This document shows, piece by piece, positions 26,118 to 40,331 of a stretch of 64,000 bases of DNA. The stretch lies in the NCBI RefSeq assembly GCF_910589235.1, contig NC_060969.1:5250996-5314995 (forward strand), in the 5' to 3' direction. How positions within the stretch are numbered: the first letter of the stretch is position 1; each line of letters opens with the position of its first letter. Made by a program: the position numbers and the translations under genes. The DNA comes from Vespa crabro (lineage: Eukaryota; Arthropoda; Insecta; Hymenoptera; Vespidae). The notes beneath the pieces are model-generated. The model did not search any database, was not told the DNA's origin, and saw only the letters and a list, made by a program, of their open reading frames with translations.

Positions 26118-29100
26118 ATGGAAAGGTAATTCAAAGAAAAAAGAAATATAAGTATGCATATGAATAAGGGTCATCGACCGAATTAATTTCACGTTGTCCT
26201 ACAGGTGGGTACATGTTGGAAAGAAATCAAATGATTTTTACGGGATCGTAATAGTCTTAGCAACTGTATGCATGACAACATTGGTGACAGGCGAATCATT
26301 GATACAATCGAACTGCAGCATCGATCCCTGTATGTATGGAATTTGTTTGGATAACGACAACAGGTACTTTCTATTTTGATAAATTAAATATCATCACACT
26401 TTTTATCATAACGATGATCTTTGATTTTGTATTGTAAATAGTAGTTCTTATTCGTGTTATTGTATCGATGGATATACCGGAATTAATTGCGAAATTAATT
26501 GGGACGATTGTTGGTCAAATCCTTGTCTCAACGGTGGAGTATGTACGGATGCTGTGGCAGCTTACAATTGTACTTGTTCCGAAGGTTTCATAGGTACATA
26601 TTTTAATTATTGCAATTCATTTCATCACGTACATTTATTACAGTATATTCAGGTAAAATATTTACAGGAATAAATTGCGAGCAAAAGTATAGCGAATGTG
26701 CGAATCAACCTTGTCTCAACAATGGTACCTGCCTCGATTACGATGGATTTATATGTCAATGTCCTGATGGATACTCAGGTAAGAGTGACCTCACCTTAAA
26801 TGGACCATACTTTTTTACCGACACCAACAATATGAAATTATTTATTATTAGGTGATTATTGTGAAATCGATGCTTCGGTCTGTAACGATACGATTTGTAA
26901 AAATTACGGAGAGTGCATCGAAGGACCAGGATTCTCTTTCTTTTGTCGATGTCCAGCAGGTGAATTTTTACAGTACGTACACGTGCGTACGTTTAAATAA
27001 ATTATCTTCATTTCGTCATTTTACAGGATGGACTGGTCGATTATGTGATGAAGATATCGATGAATGCGTTACTTCGCCGTGCAAAAATGGTGGGCTTTGT
27101 ATAAATGTTCCAGCTACTTACACGTGCGCTTGTTTATTCGGTAATCCTTTTTCAGAAATATAAAATTGATCTCTCTTTCGAAGAAATATGAAAAGGAATA
27201 AAAGTATTATGCACTTTTTAATAGGTTTTACCGGCAAAGATTGTGACAAAGTTATTTTACCGTGTGATCAAAATCTTTGTCAAAACGGCGCAGTGTGTTT
27301 ATTAGAAGACAATAAATCAGTTTGTTACTGTGTACCTGATTATCACGGAACACTGTGCGAACTCAAATATGACGATTGCGAGTCAAAGTCAGCAAATTGC
27401 GAAAATGGTGGCACTTGTATCGATGGAATCAATAGTTACACCTGTGCTTGTCCTCCTGATTATAGCGGAATGATTTGCGAAGAGTACATTATCTCATCGA
27501 CATCAGCATCAACACCGTTTATGACAAAAGGCACGATAGAAGTAAATGTTAGTAGCGTTAAGTCAATCGATACGTCTTCATCGGAATCTACACCTACGTC
27601 TATGTTATTCACATCTACTAGTTCAAGTCTGTACCCTTATCCGATCACCAGCATGTTATCAACGACAGTTTCCAAAACTATCGATCATTATACAAAATGG
27701 TATCCATCGATAGAAACAACATCAGCTATGCAGACAGATCGGAACGTAGTCACGACTAGTACAGAAAATGTCTCATTTTTTACTGAGACATCATTGATTT
27801 TTGTACAAATGTCAACTAAAAAGGATGCTTCAGAAAGTCATACCGTATCAGAAGCAAGGATTACCGAGGAAGAAACAATTCCTACCACATCTGAGATTCC
27901 CGTACCAATAACAGAACCTATTAGTTATCATAACTTCACGGATGGTACAAGAACATCGGACATCGATCAAGATAATATTACGGAATCATTTTCGTCAATG
28001 TCAGTTTCATCGACTCATCAACAAACGAGTAAAGAAATAAATAGCACGCCATCGTATACAACAAGTACAATTGGGTGAGGAAATATTTCCAATATGTTTC
28101 GAAGAAAATTAACTCTGATATTTGTGTAAGTACAATTATTTTCCGCAGATATTATCCGACAATAGAAGTGACTGATTTTAAGGATGTTAAAAACGATACA
28201 ACTACCCGATCCAGCCGCTTATTTACTGATGCTACAACGGCATCATCTATTTTAGATACTGATAATTTTTTGGGAAGTACAACTTTAATAGAAACTATTT
28301 TAACGACGGAACCACCGACCGTTTCCACGATTTCGGAAGAAGAATTGTCATCCACGTTAACGTCAACGTCCGTTATTACACCTAATAGTTCAACGACGCA
28401 ATCTCGGGAGCACAGCACTACTATAAGTACAATTGTAAATGCAACTGAAACTACAGTCAATCTCGATCTAGAAAATAGTACATTACATACAAAATACGAT
28501 CAAGTATCCATTGCGACGGAACAATCGTCAACGAGCATTGAATGCAATGAAAATTCTTGTGTAACCGGAACCAATATGCCGTCTGCTCGCAATGTATCGG
28601 ACGTAAGTATTGAATGTTATAAGACGAATTGTTTTATCTTATAGCTGTTATATTTACTTATTGTTTGCGCTTATAGTGCAACTGTACGGAACATGAGGAA
28701 GAATGTAAAAGTATTAAAAGCGCTGCCTTTAATGGAAAGTCATACGCAAGACAGAGTATTAATATTAACATCAATAATGATACTATGAATCTTCGAATTT
28801 ATGTAAAACTTCGGACCCGTTTCAAAAATGGTATAATATTTCATGTATATTTCGACGATGAACGTTATGCTTTAATATATTTAGAAAGTAGTATATTGAA
28901 ATTTCAATTTTCGTGCGGTTTGGAAACGATGTTACTTGGCGAGATTGATTCCGCCATTAATAATGGATTTGAAGCGGAGATCGATATGAGGTAGAATTTT
29001 AGAAATCGATTTATCGTTACTTATATAAGGCAAACAAAAATTGCATAAAATTTCGTTATTTTCTTTCAGATTTGAATATTATATTATGAATAAAACTGAT

Positions 29101-30901
29101 AAATGTTCCGCTAGATTGTTAGTAAATGGTACTACAGCTGTAAGTGGTGAACAAATGTTATCATTACGGGAAAAGTTTCCACATCGTGCTACATTAAATT
29201 TAGGTGGCATACCATTGGCGTTTTCCCATTATTTTCCTCGTGTAGCCATGGGATTTATTGGTTGCATGAACTCATTGATGGTACTAGATATAAATATACG
29301 ATTATATTTATTATTTGCGCAAAGTGAGAAATGCTTGTGTGTTCTATATTTATAAATTGATGATTTTATAATTGAAGGTAAATGGTATACAGAAAAATTT
29401 TATTCATGATTCTACTGAGACATTTCAAATTGAAGAATGTACGTCATTCTTTTGTTTATCAAATCCATGTCAAAACTTTGGAGCGTGTGAAGAAACAAAT
29501 GGCGTTGTTCGTTGTCACTGCGTTGCCGGGTTAGCATAGTTTCAGTTTGTGTGTTTATCATAATCCTCATGTTTAAATATTAAACGAAATGTTATAATAT
29601 TTCATAATAATTTATTCACGTAATCCGACAGTTATACAGGGACATTATGCGAACGTTCAATATGCGACGAGAATCCTTGTTCGCTAGGTGCGACCTGTAT
29701 AAGTTCACCCGGAACTGGTTTTATTTGCATTTGTCCAATTGGAACTCATGGACTTTTTTGTGAAGAAGGTGATATGAAATATAACTAAAAATTATATTGT
29801 AATCTGCTTTTAATTACCTCTGTAATTTCACTTTTTACCAAATATTTTGCAGATACCATTGTTATACGTCCATCCTTTTCAAGTCTGGTACCAGGCTTCT
29901 CATCATATATTGCTTATGGCGTTTCAAATTCAATAAAGGACACTATGGAACTTAAAATGAAACTCATTCCACATACTTTAGATCAAATATCTCTCATAGC
30001 TTATTTAGGACAAAGTGGTTCGCGTCAAGAAATATCAGATCATCTCTCTATAACGTATGTACGCGGTTATATTATGTTAACCTGGGATCTTGGTTCAGGT
30101 AAATCGGCATTAACAATTAACAACGGCACCGGAGCATATGCTCCTATTAGTGCGATTATCATTCATTTGTGCAGTGATATTTATCTAGGCGTACGCAGAA
30201 TCTTCACAAAAACACCCCTAGCTTCTGTATCGGCTGCAGCTGCACCAGGAATAAAGAGTCACAATCCACATACATTACATATTGGAAGAAAAGGGAGAGA
30301 TGCGTGGCTTGCCATTGATGGTACAGATAATGTTACCGGCCAAGCAGCTGGCGTTATGTCTCAACTTGACGTGTCTCCTATACTTTACATCGGTTTGCAT
30401 CTTATTCTTTGTAAAATCTGATCTTTTAATTTATCCATATTTCAATTCTTTGAAATATCTTTCGTACCATTTGACATTTTCTAAATATTTTGTAGGAGGT
30501 CACAAATCAAAAAATTTTGAAATGCTACCACATGATCTACCTTTACACACTGGCTTCTCTGGATGTATATTTGATATCGAATTGCGTACGAAGGATACGG
30601 TCTTCCCTGTAACCAGTTCTAGTCCAGCCACTGGACGTGGCGTAGGAGAATGCCACCATAACGAATGTATTCGTCATTCCTGCAAAAATGGTGCAGTATG
30701 CTTGAATCATGGTTCTACATATAGGTATCTACTACCTTCTGTAAAAATTATTTTCTTTAATATTTCATCATTTACCATGAATTACATAATCTATTTTTTA
30801 GTTGCATATGCACAAAGGATTGGACAGGTCCGGATTGTTCTGTAGCAGTGGAAAAACGTTTTTCTAGTAATTTATCAACCTGTCATATATCAAATCAATA
30901 A
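26118..30901 (+). CDS. eys: Eyes shut / spacemaker-like secreted EGF-laminin G protein
   Basis: Sixteen exons are inferred: 26118-26125, 26205-26363, 26442-26593, 26668-26778, 26852-26959, 27027-27140, 27225-28074, 28149-28602, 28677-28990, 29070-29280, 29378-29529, 29632-29768, 29853-30098, 30189-30392, 30496-30724 and 30802-30901, giving 1182 aa. The order is: hydrophobic signal segment (GIVIVLATVCMTTLVTG), seven EGF domains, a ~270-residue Ser/Thr-rich mucin-like region, a laminin G domain, two EGFs, a second laminin G (SSYIAYGVSN, ITYVRGYIMLTWDLGSG, LPHDLPLHTGFSGCIFDIEL), a last EGF, and a short tail ending ISNQ. There is no transmembrane segment or Crumbs-type cytoplasmic tail, so a secreted Eys is preferred over Crumbs. 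Eys shapes the inter-rhabdomeral space in insects with open rhabdoms. Only two laminin G domains are seen, fewer than in Drosophila Eys. Confidence 0.75.
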
Positions 30902-31029
30902 ATAATTACAGAATGTCATATAAAAAATCGAACATATTACTATTCTTCATATTTTATTAAATTATTACAAACCTTGTTGATATATTAAATTAAATAATCA
31001 ATAATTTGATATTCCACAGGAAGGAATAG

Positions 31030-32229
31030 TTAACTATTGAGAATTTTATTTCCTTTGGGTAGCAAAGTGACAAAGTATGAATTTAAATGTACAAATAAAA
31101 CTGCAGCTGCTACACGAGATTGTAAATCATATTTACTGAGATCATGAGACCATTCAATGTTTCCCCAGTGTGAAATCTATAAAATACGTGCAATAATGAA
31201 AATGTTAAACTGCACTTGTAATACTTTACATTTTCAACAATTGTTTATACAATACCTGATATTCCTCTTCTAAGCGAGACAGTTTCACAGCTTCTTCAAC
31301 GTTAATTACTCTTTCAATAGCAGCCAAAGTAAGAATCACCGATTTCAGTGCATTAACTGCATATAAAAAACCTAGATATTTCATAAATCTTTATTGTTTT
31401 ATCATTTTTATAACTTTTGAAAACAAAATTGTGATATTTTACCATGAACAGCATTAAAATCATACGACGATAAATGTCTTGTTAAAATAGTTTTGGTTTC
31501 TGCTGGCACTGTAGGTGTATCTATACTTTGGGTTTTAACAATATTTACTTTATAATGATCGCAAAACCATTGCACTAAAGGATCCCATTTTTCAACTTGC
31601 AACTTATATAGATCATCTACCTCCTACAATTATATATTTCATAAACAACTCTCACATCATATTATATAAAATAATTAATTTTTATATTGTTTATACTCAC
31701 ACTGGAATGAAACAGAATTGTATCTATTTCTAAACAATTTGTAATATAATTCACTATATCTAATTTCGTCTGATTGTTTGGATTATCCAATACAGTATTG
31801 CATAAAGCTGTCTGAAAAAGAAGAGAAAATATGAAAGAATATTAAATAATGCTATAAATATTCCATAAACTCACCAAGTGCATATTTTCTTTTTCGACAA
31901 TATCTTTCTGTGCATCCCATTCTGTTGCCACTGCTAAAGCTAAAGCTTTATTATTTACTTCAAATATTTTCCCTTTGGGCGTTTTAAGTTTTCTTTGATC
32001 CAAAGTTATTTCAAATTTTCCACCACTTGACAAAATGTTAGTTCTCCGATAAAATCTTTTTACGGTAGCTATAATAATAACAACAACAACGATATCTATA
32101 TTAAATACCTAAAGTTATTTCAAAAAAGAAAATATAAAATTGTTATTACATCAAAATCTTTTCACTCTTACCCATACTTCTTATTATCATAAAAGTTCCT
32201 GTAAATTGACGATATTTAATAGAACTCAT
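31030..32229 (-). CDS. ATPAF2: ATPAF2 / ATP12, mitochondrial F1-ATPase assembly factor
   Basis: Six exons: 32172-32229, 31875-32068, 31701-31811, 31443-31623, 31256-31356 and 31030-31176, giving 263 aa, normal for the family. The protein binds the F1 alpha subunit before it is built into ATP synthase. The N-terminus is basic and lacks acidic residues (MSSIKYRQFTGTFMIIRS), as expected of a mitochondrial presequence. Family motifs are FEITLDQRKLKTPKGK, ALAVATEWDAQKD, EKWDPLVQWF, and the C-terminal LSRLEEEYQISHWGNIEWSH followed by RVAAAVLFVHL. Its stop codon is only 128 bp from the eys-like stop (convergent). Confidence 0.95.
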
Positions 32230-32885
32230 TTTTATGATGACTTTTTAATTTTCAGTAATTTTTTTCTTTATTTTTTTTTTTATTTATGCTTCAAATTCTC
32301 ATTTGTGATATTTAATAAATATCCTCAACATTTTAATTAATCCTAAATTGCTGTAAACTTGTATAACCAATTGTGAATATTTATAATCATAGAACAAATA
32401 ATTATAAGTTTGTGCACAATCTGTACAAAAACAGTAGAATCCTTGAAGAGAAAGCTTAAATAAATAATAATTTATAACTAAAAGATCATTTGTAAGTTTG
32501 ATTTTTGATATATTAAAATCATAAGATATTTTGCATAATTCTAATACTTGCAACAATCATTCCATTCATAATGTCTTTAAATCATAACCATAGATATCAA
32601 TATTTTCATAGAAGGATTAAATTTATATGCATATATGTATAAATAAAGAAGAATTTCTATTATAATCCACATACCTGTAAGCGCGCTAGTATCGCTTCTG
32701 AAAGCGCTACCTAGTGTTGACAATCTTATTATTTGAATGACAAACTTTCGTTCTGTACAATAGTTTGGCTCCCCTGATAAATCGTAATCAGCAGATTAGA
32801 GTTCGTCTCAAACGTGTCTAATATTTTTATGTGACTTTTTTACAACGTCTGTATTATTTTCTTATATTAAATGGACTAAATAACA
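32230..32885. promoter_or_regulatory. Divergent promoter region, ATPAF2 (-) and SelT (+)
   Basis: About 650 bp between divergent starts; AT-rich on the left and more CpG-containing at about 32690-32810, where the SelT promoter is most likely. No other gene is seen. Confidence 0.5.
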
Positions 32886-34005
32886 ATGCGTAAGGGAAGT
32901 CTAAGTTTGTTGTTGTTTGTTACTCTATGTGCTGTAATTATACAAATTAACGCGGACAAAGATGAAGTTCCATTAACCAAACTTCGTGCAAAAACAGGGC
33001 CAAGATTAAAATTCTTTTATTGGTAAGTATAGGAAAAATTAAATAACTGATAGACGTAGCGTGAGTGATATTATTATATTTATTAAAGTTAGCACAATGA
33101 ACACATAATCGAATAAAATTTATCATTTGGGCCATAATATTTATTTTTATTGGATTGTCTACTTTTGTATAAAAAAATCTCCATGTCATTGTTTATTGAT
33201 TTAGAAAATATAACAGCATAAGAAATATTTAAGAACAACATCTAAATTGTTTTTATATGTATTATGCATTTATATATATATATATATAAGATATTTAGAT
33301 CCATATTTGATCTAATATATTTATTATTACAAATTATTTCATGATTTTAGCTATTCATGTGGATACAGAAAAGTTTATGAAGAATATGTGGGTATTCTTA
33401 GAAAAAAATATCCAGAATTACAGATTGATGGAGAAAACTTTAATCCTCCTGGATATAATATGTTGATAGCCAAAATTTTGGTAAATATATTATTTTCTTA
33501 TCTCTCATATATTTGATTTATGCACATATTTTAATTGTCATTTTGCTTAGGGAACAGCAAGAATTTTGATCATAGTTTTAATCATTAGCGGAATTAATAT
33601 ATTTCAACGGCTGGGTCAACCAGAACCATCATTATGGCGATGGTGTATTGACAATCGTTTTTATGCCTGTGTAATGATATTTTTTATTTGCAATGCAATA
33701 GAAGGTCAGCTTATTTCATCAGGTGCATTTGAAATACATTTTAATGGTATGTGTGCATGTGTAATTTATTTTTTAATCAGTATACAATATTTTATACATA
33801 TAAGAAATTATAAAATTATATATATCATATATCACATTAACGATATTAATAATTTCATTAATAAAATATTACAGATGTTCCGGTGTGGTCAAAACTTGAA
33901 ACAGGAAGAATACCACAACCACCAGAATTGTTCCAGATAATTGAAAGTCATCTGCATATGCAATTTCTAGATACGGATGTTGGAAAGATTGGTTTTAATA
34001 AGTAA
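32886..34005 (+). CDS. SelT: Selenoprotein T homologue with Cys in place of Sec
   Basis: Four exons: 32886-33022, 33351-33480, 33551-33746 and 33875-34005, giving 197 aa. SelT is an ER thioredoxin-fold oxidoreductase. A signal peptide is visible (LSLLLFVTLCAVIIQINA). The redox motif reads FFYCYSCGYRKVYEEY, that is C-x-x-C, where vertebrate SelT has C-x-x-U; the codon is TGT, so no recoding is needed. The thioredoxin-like fold is interrupted by the hydrophobic ILIIVLIISGINIF segment typical of the family. The protein ends with FNDVPVWSKLETGRIPQPPELFQIIE. Intron 1 splits the codon of the first redox Cys. A 3' AATAAA lies at about 34200. Confidence 0.95.
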
Positions 34006-35258
34006 TATCATTATTATTATAGTTTATATACTGTATTAATTTAATTATTTTCATTATTGGAAATTTGCCTTTGGCAGAGTATGATACATTTGAATGATCT
34101 TGATTTATTTTTATGTATTAATATTTCGTTATGAATGTCTCCTACAACTAGTATGCTATGTAAGATAGAGAGTAAAAATCTATATATCTATAACATTCTA
34201 ATAAAATAGTTACCAAAGCGATATTACAATAATGATCTACATATACTATTTTAATGTAAACATAATATTTCAACATAAATATTTAAAAAATCGTATATAC
34301 ATTCGTTCCTTACTATATTCTTATAAAATTTCTAGTTGTCAATATTACACTAACAAAGTATAATGAGACAAACATAATTTTGTATATAAATAAAATAAAA
34401 GTATTGTAATAATCTTTTAAACATAAGCAGTTGATAAATATTTTATGTCCGTAATAATTTTCATTAAAAAAGAAAAAAAAAAAAGAAAGAAAAGAAAAAA
34501 ACTCGATGATATTCAATGAACATTATAAGACCAATAGCTAAAGGAACATAATGATTGGTGTAAAAAGGAACCAATCATCGAAGAGTTGCAAAATCTATTG
34601 AAAACACATCATAGGGGTAAGGTGTATATATTTTACTTTCGTACATAAATCTGTTGAAATATAATCGGGATATATGAAATCATTACAAAATATAAATAGA
34701 TAATATAATGTTATTTCTTGTAGAATTTCTCGGAACTCTTTAATAGTAACATAAATACGCGTATCTCTCACACACATATATATGTATATATATATATATA
34801 TATATACACTTGATAGAAGAGTTACGTATTATCAATATTTTTATAATAACGTAAAATCCCCCACCTTGTTATATTTTCGTGTTATGTGTAAAAATCGAAT
34901 GAAATCAATAATTTTATTTATAAATTCATGTAACCAACGTGGCCAATATTCGTAAGTTTCAAATGAACGTACTGCACATCCAAGTTGCGCACAGGTTTCT
35001 ACTTCTAAATGTGATCCAATCGAACTAGACTTAACCTCTGAACGTGAACGAATCGCTCTATAATCATCGATGGTTAATACACACGAACGAATAGTATAGA
35101 TAGATCTTAAAACAACGATATATTAATGTTTAATAAATAGTATTTATATACGAAAGACTGTATGCATCGAGAATGTCACTGCAACACTCCTTTTCTGTCC
35201 ACTTTTATTAATCGGACACTAAATTTTCTCTGATGCTGTTACTCATTGTACTATTATC
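34006..35258. other. SelT 3' flank and upstream region of the ZAD zinc-finger gene
   Basis: About 1.25 kb. The left part is SelT 3' UTR with an AATAAA at about 34200; a (TA)n tract lies near 34780-34806. The last ~250 bp are richer in CpG and probably contain the promoter of the zinc-finger gene. No further exon seen. Confidence 0.55.
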
Positions 35259-38200
35259 ATGGCGGTGGTCCGTCTGTATGATTCTACTATTTGTCGGCTA
35301 TGTGCGGAAGACAATGGCAATGGAGAATTATTGTATAGGGGCGAGGGTGATGATACAGATTTAAGTTCTATGGTGAATCGCTATTTACCATTAAAGGTAC
35401 GAAAGACTTTTAAATATACTCGAATATTAGACTACAACTTGACTTCCTACTGCTCACTAAATGATCCATATGGGGGCTCCACTGGTTTTCGTTATACGAG
35501 TTTATCGACTACTACACAGATCAAATATTCAATATCGTTCTTGATGATCAATTATCATTAAGTGAGCACCGCAAAAATTAATCTTTATTGATATAAAAAT
35601 AATGACGCTAAAAAATGAATACGCGTTCCCTTTTGTTACTATTTACACCGTCACATATACTCTTTCATTATTGGTTAAAAAACTTGTATTTAACGAACAC
35701 GTGTTTATTTTATCCTATCTACTCCTTCCTCGCTTAATGAATTGTTATTACTGTTCACATAAAGTCATTAATTTAACATATGATATCTTATGAAAACATC
35801 AAAGATTTGAAAAACATGATAAATTACGTTAAGCAGTTCTATTATATATTATTTTAAAGTGCTGAGTTGAAAACTATTCTCTTATTATTTTATATCATAA
35901 AGAAACAAATATAAACATTGGTAATGTACATATACGATACATGTGAACTAAATTCATTGATTCTCATTTCATAGATCTAATATATTAACAATTTTATATT
36001 GTTTTGTGATAGTAAAATGATTATATTTAATAATCTGATAGGACTTTTTAGAATTTTTCTTCTTTTTAGATTCGAGATGATGGCAAATTACCTAGAACAA
36101 TCTGCCCTGGCTGTAATATTCAGCTGGAGGCTACTGTACAATTTTTTAAATTATTGGTGGATGGGCAACAAAAAATACGAGAGATGTGGAAACATCAGGT
36201 CGAATTGCAAAGAAAAGCAGAAAGAGAACGTTTACGTGTTGAGAGACAAAATACAGAAGTTATTACAGGATTACCAGATTCTGATAATAACATAAGAAAT
36301 AGTGAAGATAATCAATTAGAACAACAGATAATCATTAAAGGTAATAGAATATATTTTAGTCTGAAAATAATATTATTGAAATAATATTTAAAATAATATT
36401 AATGGTCACTTTTCAGTAATGCCTGATGGGTCCTTATATACTGCTGAGCATGAAATAAGTTTGCAAATGGAAGGCTTAATTAAACCAAGACGAAAAAGAG
36501 GTCGGCCTCCCAAAGTTCATACTGATATGGAATCTAAGGTTTTTAATAAGAGAGTAATGTATTTGAATATATTTATATATATCTATTTTGTTTAAACTTC
36601 ACACATTTTTTAGATAATTTTAAAAGAAGACATTATAGAAGGAGTAAGTCAAGGTGAAGAAGATAAACAAGAGGAAGAGATTGAAGAAGTTGATGGTGAT
36701 GGTAGACGCCGTAGAAAGCGTAAAGTTCCCAAAAGGTAAAAAAGTATATAAATATATTAAACATATGTTTTTAATATCAAATGTTCCCACATCATAATAA
36801 TTATAAATGAAAAATAGATTTATGGAAGCTGTTCAAGGCAAAGAATTGGAAAGAATATTTAAGGAAGAAGGTGTTATAGATGAAGAAGAGGACGAAGAAG
36901 CTGATCATTTTGATGATTCTGAAGAACGATTAAATGTCTCAATTCCAGATGGTCAAGAAGGTTAATTTTAACATATTTAGTAATTACTTAATGTAATTTC
37001 TTTTTTAAAGATTATTCAAAATAATATAATAAGTCAGTAATATATAATAAACATTTGATATTATGGATTGATTCCAGTATGATCACGGTAAAACTAATTA
37101 AGAAAATTATTCTCTTTCAGAAATAATTGGACATTTAGAAACTGAAGAAGGAAAGGATTTAGGAGAATTAGTAATCGTAAATCGTGGAAGAGGCCGTGGT
37201 AGACCAAAATTGCGACGTCGAAAAAATAAGTTTACTTGCCAACTATGTGGTAGAGGTTTTTTACAGCGTAGTAGATATATTGTACACAAGTAGGTATATT
37301 TTTTTCTTTTTTTTTTTTTTTGTTTTTCATAGACAAATGATTATTGATTAATTAGTTTTATGAATTTTATTATATGAGTTTTATTTTTTTTTATTTTGAT
37401 TAAATGTTTATGAATTACAGAAGTTTTCATAAAAGTGTAAAGTACGAATGTAGAGAATGTAAGAAGTTATTTACAAACAAGGACAATTTTGCACTGCATC
37501 AAAAAATGACTCAACACACTGGATGTGGTATTACAGAAATTAGTGATGAACATGATAATCATCAAAATCAGATAGTTGAAAATACAAATTCGGTATCGAA
37601 TAATGCATCGCCGAATGAAACCAAGGATTCAGGAAATACATTCACAAATAATCAGAATATGGAAATAGTCACAGAGACTTCAGACAAAAGTGTAACAAAT
37701 AATTCAGATACAAATATTATGTGTGGACAATGTGAAAAGACATTTCACACAAAAGAATCATGTGAATTACATGTAAAAATAATTCATGAAAACGAAAAAC
37801 CATTTATTTGTAACATTTGTAATAAAAGTTTTTCTTATCAAACAAATTTAAAAGGTCATATGCTAACTCATGAGGTATGTAAGAAATATAAAAACCATAG
37901 AAAAAAAATATATGTAATATATATAGATATAATTATATATTATATAAGTATAGATATATGCAATATAAATTATAAATATATGTAATATATAGATATAATT
38001 TTAGAAAAAGAGTAAATTGAATTATATATTGGTATTTAATAATATTAAAAAAAAAAAAAAAAAAAGTCATAAAAATTTTTATTAAAGGGAAACAGATCGG
38101 ACAAAGGATATCCTTGTGATATTTGTGGAAAAGTATTAAATCATCCAAGTTCTGTTGTATATCATAAAGAAGCTGAACACAATAATGGCCGTCGTTTTGT

Positions 38201-40331
38201 ATGTAATAAATGTGGAAAGAGTTTTAAACATAAGCAATTATTACAACGTCACCAACTTGTACATTCTGATGATCGACCTTATGTATGCAAATCATGTAAT
38301 GCTAGCTTTAAAACAAAAGCAAATTTAATTAATCACCAGTCTACACATACAGGAGAGAAAAAATATTTTTGTGAAATATGTGGTCAACAGTTTGCTCATA
38401 AAACCAGTTTGACTTTACATTACAGGTGATTACATTGATTGTTACGATTATATTATTGCAATATGTGATTTTATTTTATTTGTCACTTTATTTTTTGTTT
38501 TAATACAATGACATATTTTAGGTGGCATACCGGTCATAAACCATATACTTGTGAAGTTTGTCACAAAAGTTTTTCTCAAAATGGTAATCTTCAAGAGCAT
38601 ATGCGCATACATACTGGAGAAAAACCATACTGTTGTGATTATTGTGGACGTAAATTCACAACTTCGTCACAATTTAAATTACATGTTAAACGTCATACTG
38701 GTGAACGTCCATGGAAATGTGAGTTTTGTGCCAAATGTTTTCTACATAAAGACACCTGGAAGTGTCATGTACGTAGGCATAAAGGAGAGAGACCTTTCCA
38801 ATGTGCCCATTGTAATCGTGGATTTACAGAACAATGGGCTTTAAAAAAACATCTTCGGTTACACACAGGTATTAGTCCATATAAGTAATAAGTAGTATTT
38901 AAATACGGTGCTTCATATTTTAAATTACATTATCTATTGTTTTTATACTGTATATTAAATTTATTGTACAGGTGAAAAACCATATTCTTGTGATGTTTGT
39001 GGAAAAGCTTTTGCTGATTGTTCTAACTTAACAAAACATAAAAAGGTAATTTATAATCTAAAACATTAGTTATTATATATAATTTTCTACTGTATGTAGA
39101 TAACAGAATATATATATACATATATATAATAAAAAACAATTTATTGCACAGGTGCATAGAGAAAGCAAAGTTTTAACATTAGGTGAAATAACTGAAGGTT
39201 CTGCAGTTGGTGAAGTATGGCAAATCTTACCAGGCTCCCAAGAGACAGATGAAAATTCATTAAGTGATCAAATGGCTCAAGTCATCACGGCGGAAGAAAC
39301 ATCTGCAGATGGAATACAACAAATTATTTATGTCTCTTATCAAGATCCTGATGATCCCAATTTATCAAGAACATTGCATTTTGGTATCATTATAATTTAT
39401 TTATCCTGTCAGGCTAAATATAAGATATATTTCATTATTTGAAAGATAAGAAAACATAAATTACGTTTAATTTATAGTTGATGCTGGTATGATGCGTGAA
39501 AAAGAAGGAATGGTAAGCACTCCAGGGCAATCTTTACCTCATTTGGATGTTGAAAATGAAATACTCCCCGATCAAACGCATAATCACCACACAGCCAATA
39601 CTTCGGATGAACGAATGGATATGGAACTATCGGAACCAGATTTACAATTACAAGTAAAATAAAAATAATATAATAAAATTTTAAATATATGTTAATATCG
39701 ATAAAATAATCATTGAATCATTGAATTTTGTTTTTTCTAGATTACAGATGAAGAAGGTAATCCAATTCCACTTTCTATACAAGACGCAAGACAATTATTA
39801 TCACAAGGACAATTTGTTAGTCAGTTAAATGATGGTCAAACTATTAGAGTTCATTCAGGTGTAATCACTCAAGAGTTTGCAGGATCTTTAGGTGTTCATG
39901 TAAATCAGAATAGTAATGTATCAACAGTGAATAATACTGCAATCAATGAAGTAAATAAAACAAGTTCAATATCAACTATACAAACGGATGCAGAAGCAAT
40001 TGTCAAAGCATTAGAAGTAAGTTTATCTACTTGTGCTTTTCATATTTGTATAAATCTCTTGCATATCATTATTTATAGAAGCAATTGATATTATTTATAA
40101 ATAATGAAATATTTTAAGTCACATTAAAAAAATTTGATTATTTAGGATGAAGATACGGATGCAACAGCTGTTGCTACTATAAATCAAATGGGAGGTGAAG
40201 ATCAGGCAGAAATATCAGATGGACAACAAGCTATAGAATTTACAACACAGGATGGACAAAAAGTTCGACTTGTTGCTTCATACCATGTTGATCCATTGCA
40301 ACTTGCTTCAGAGTACCTGACTATTGTATAA
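35259..40331 (+). CDS. ZAD-domain C2H2 zinc-finger transcription factor with 13 fingers
   Basis: Fourteen exons: 35259-35396, 36070-36340, 36417-36538, 36614-36735, 36818-36960, 37121-37289, 37421-37874, 38088-38425, 38522-38868, 38972-39045, 39152-39383, 39478-39653, 39741-40016 and 40146-40331, giving 1015 aa. The N-terminal ZAD (CRLCAED ... CPGCNIQLEATVQFFKLL) is the arthropod dimerisation domain. Then come two AT-hook-like motifs (KRGRPPK and RGRGRPK), acidic tracts, and 13 C2H2 fingers. Fingers 8-13 are joined by TGEKP-type linkers and probably make the main DNA contact. The C-terminal third is acidic and Gln/Ser/Thr-rich with no fingers, ending SEYLTIV. Intron 1 is 673 bp, splitting the ZAD. 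I cannot name an orthologue. Confidence 0.88.

Noticed and set aside
25904..26129. Overlapping open frames on both strands upstream of the eys-like gene
   Set aside because: Neither has recognisable motifs or splice support; the only part kept is the MER start codon segment at 26118-26125 that splices to the signal peptide exon.
26118..30901. Crumbs as the identity of the EGF/laminin G gene
   Set aside because: There is no transmembrane segment or ERLI-type cytoplasmic tail after the last EGF, and the last laminin G resembles Eys (LPHDLPLH, GYIMLTW). Crumbs remains a minor alternative.
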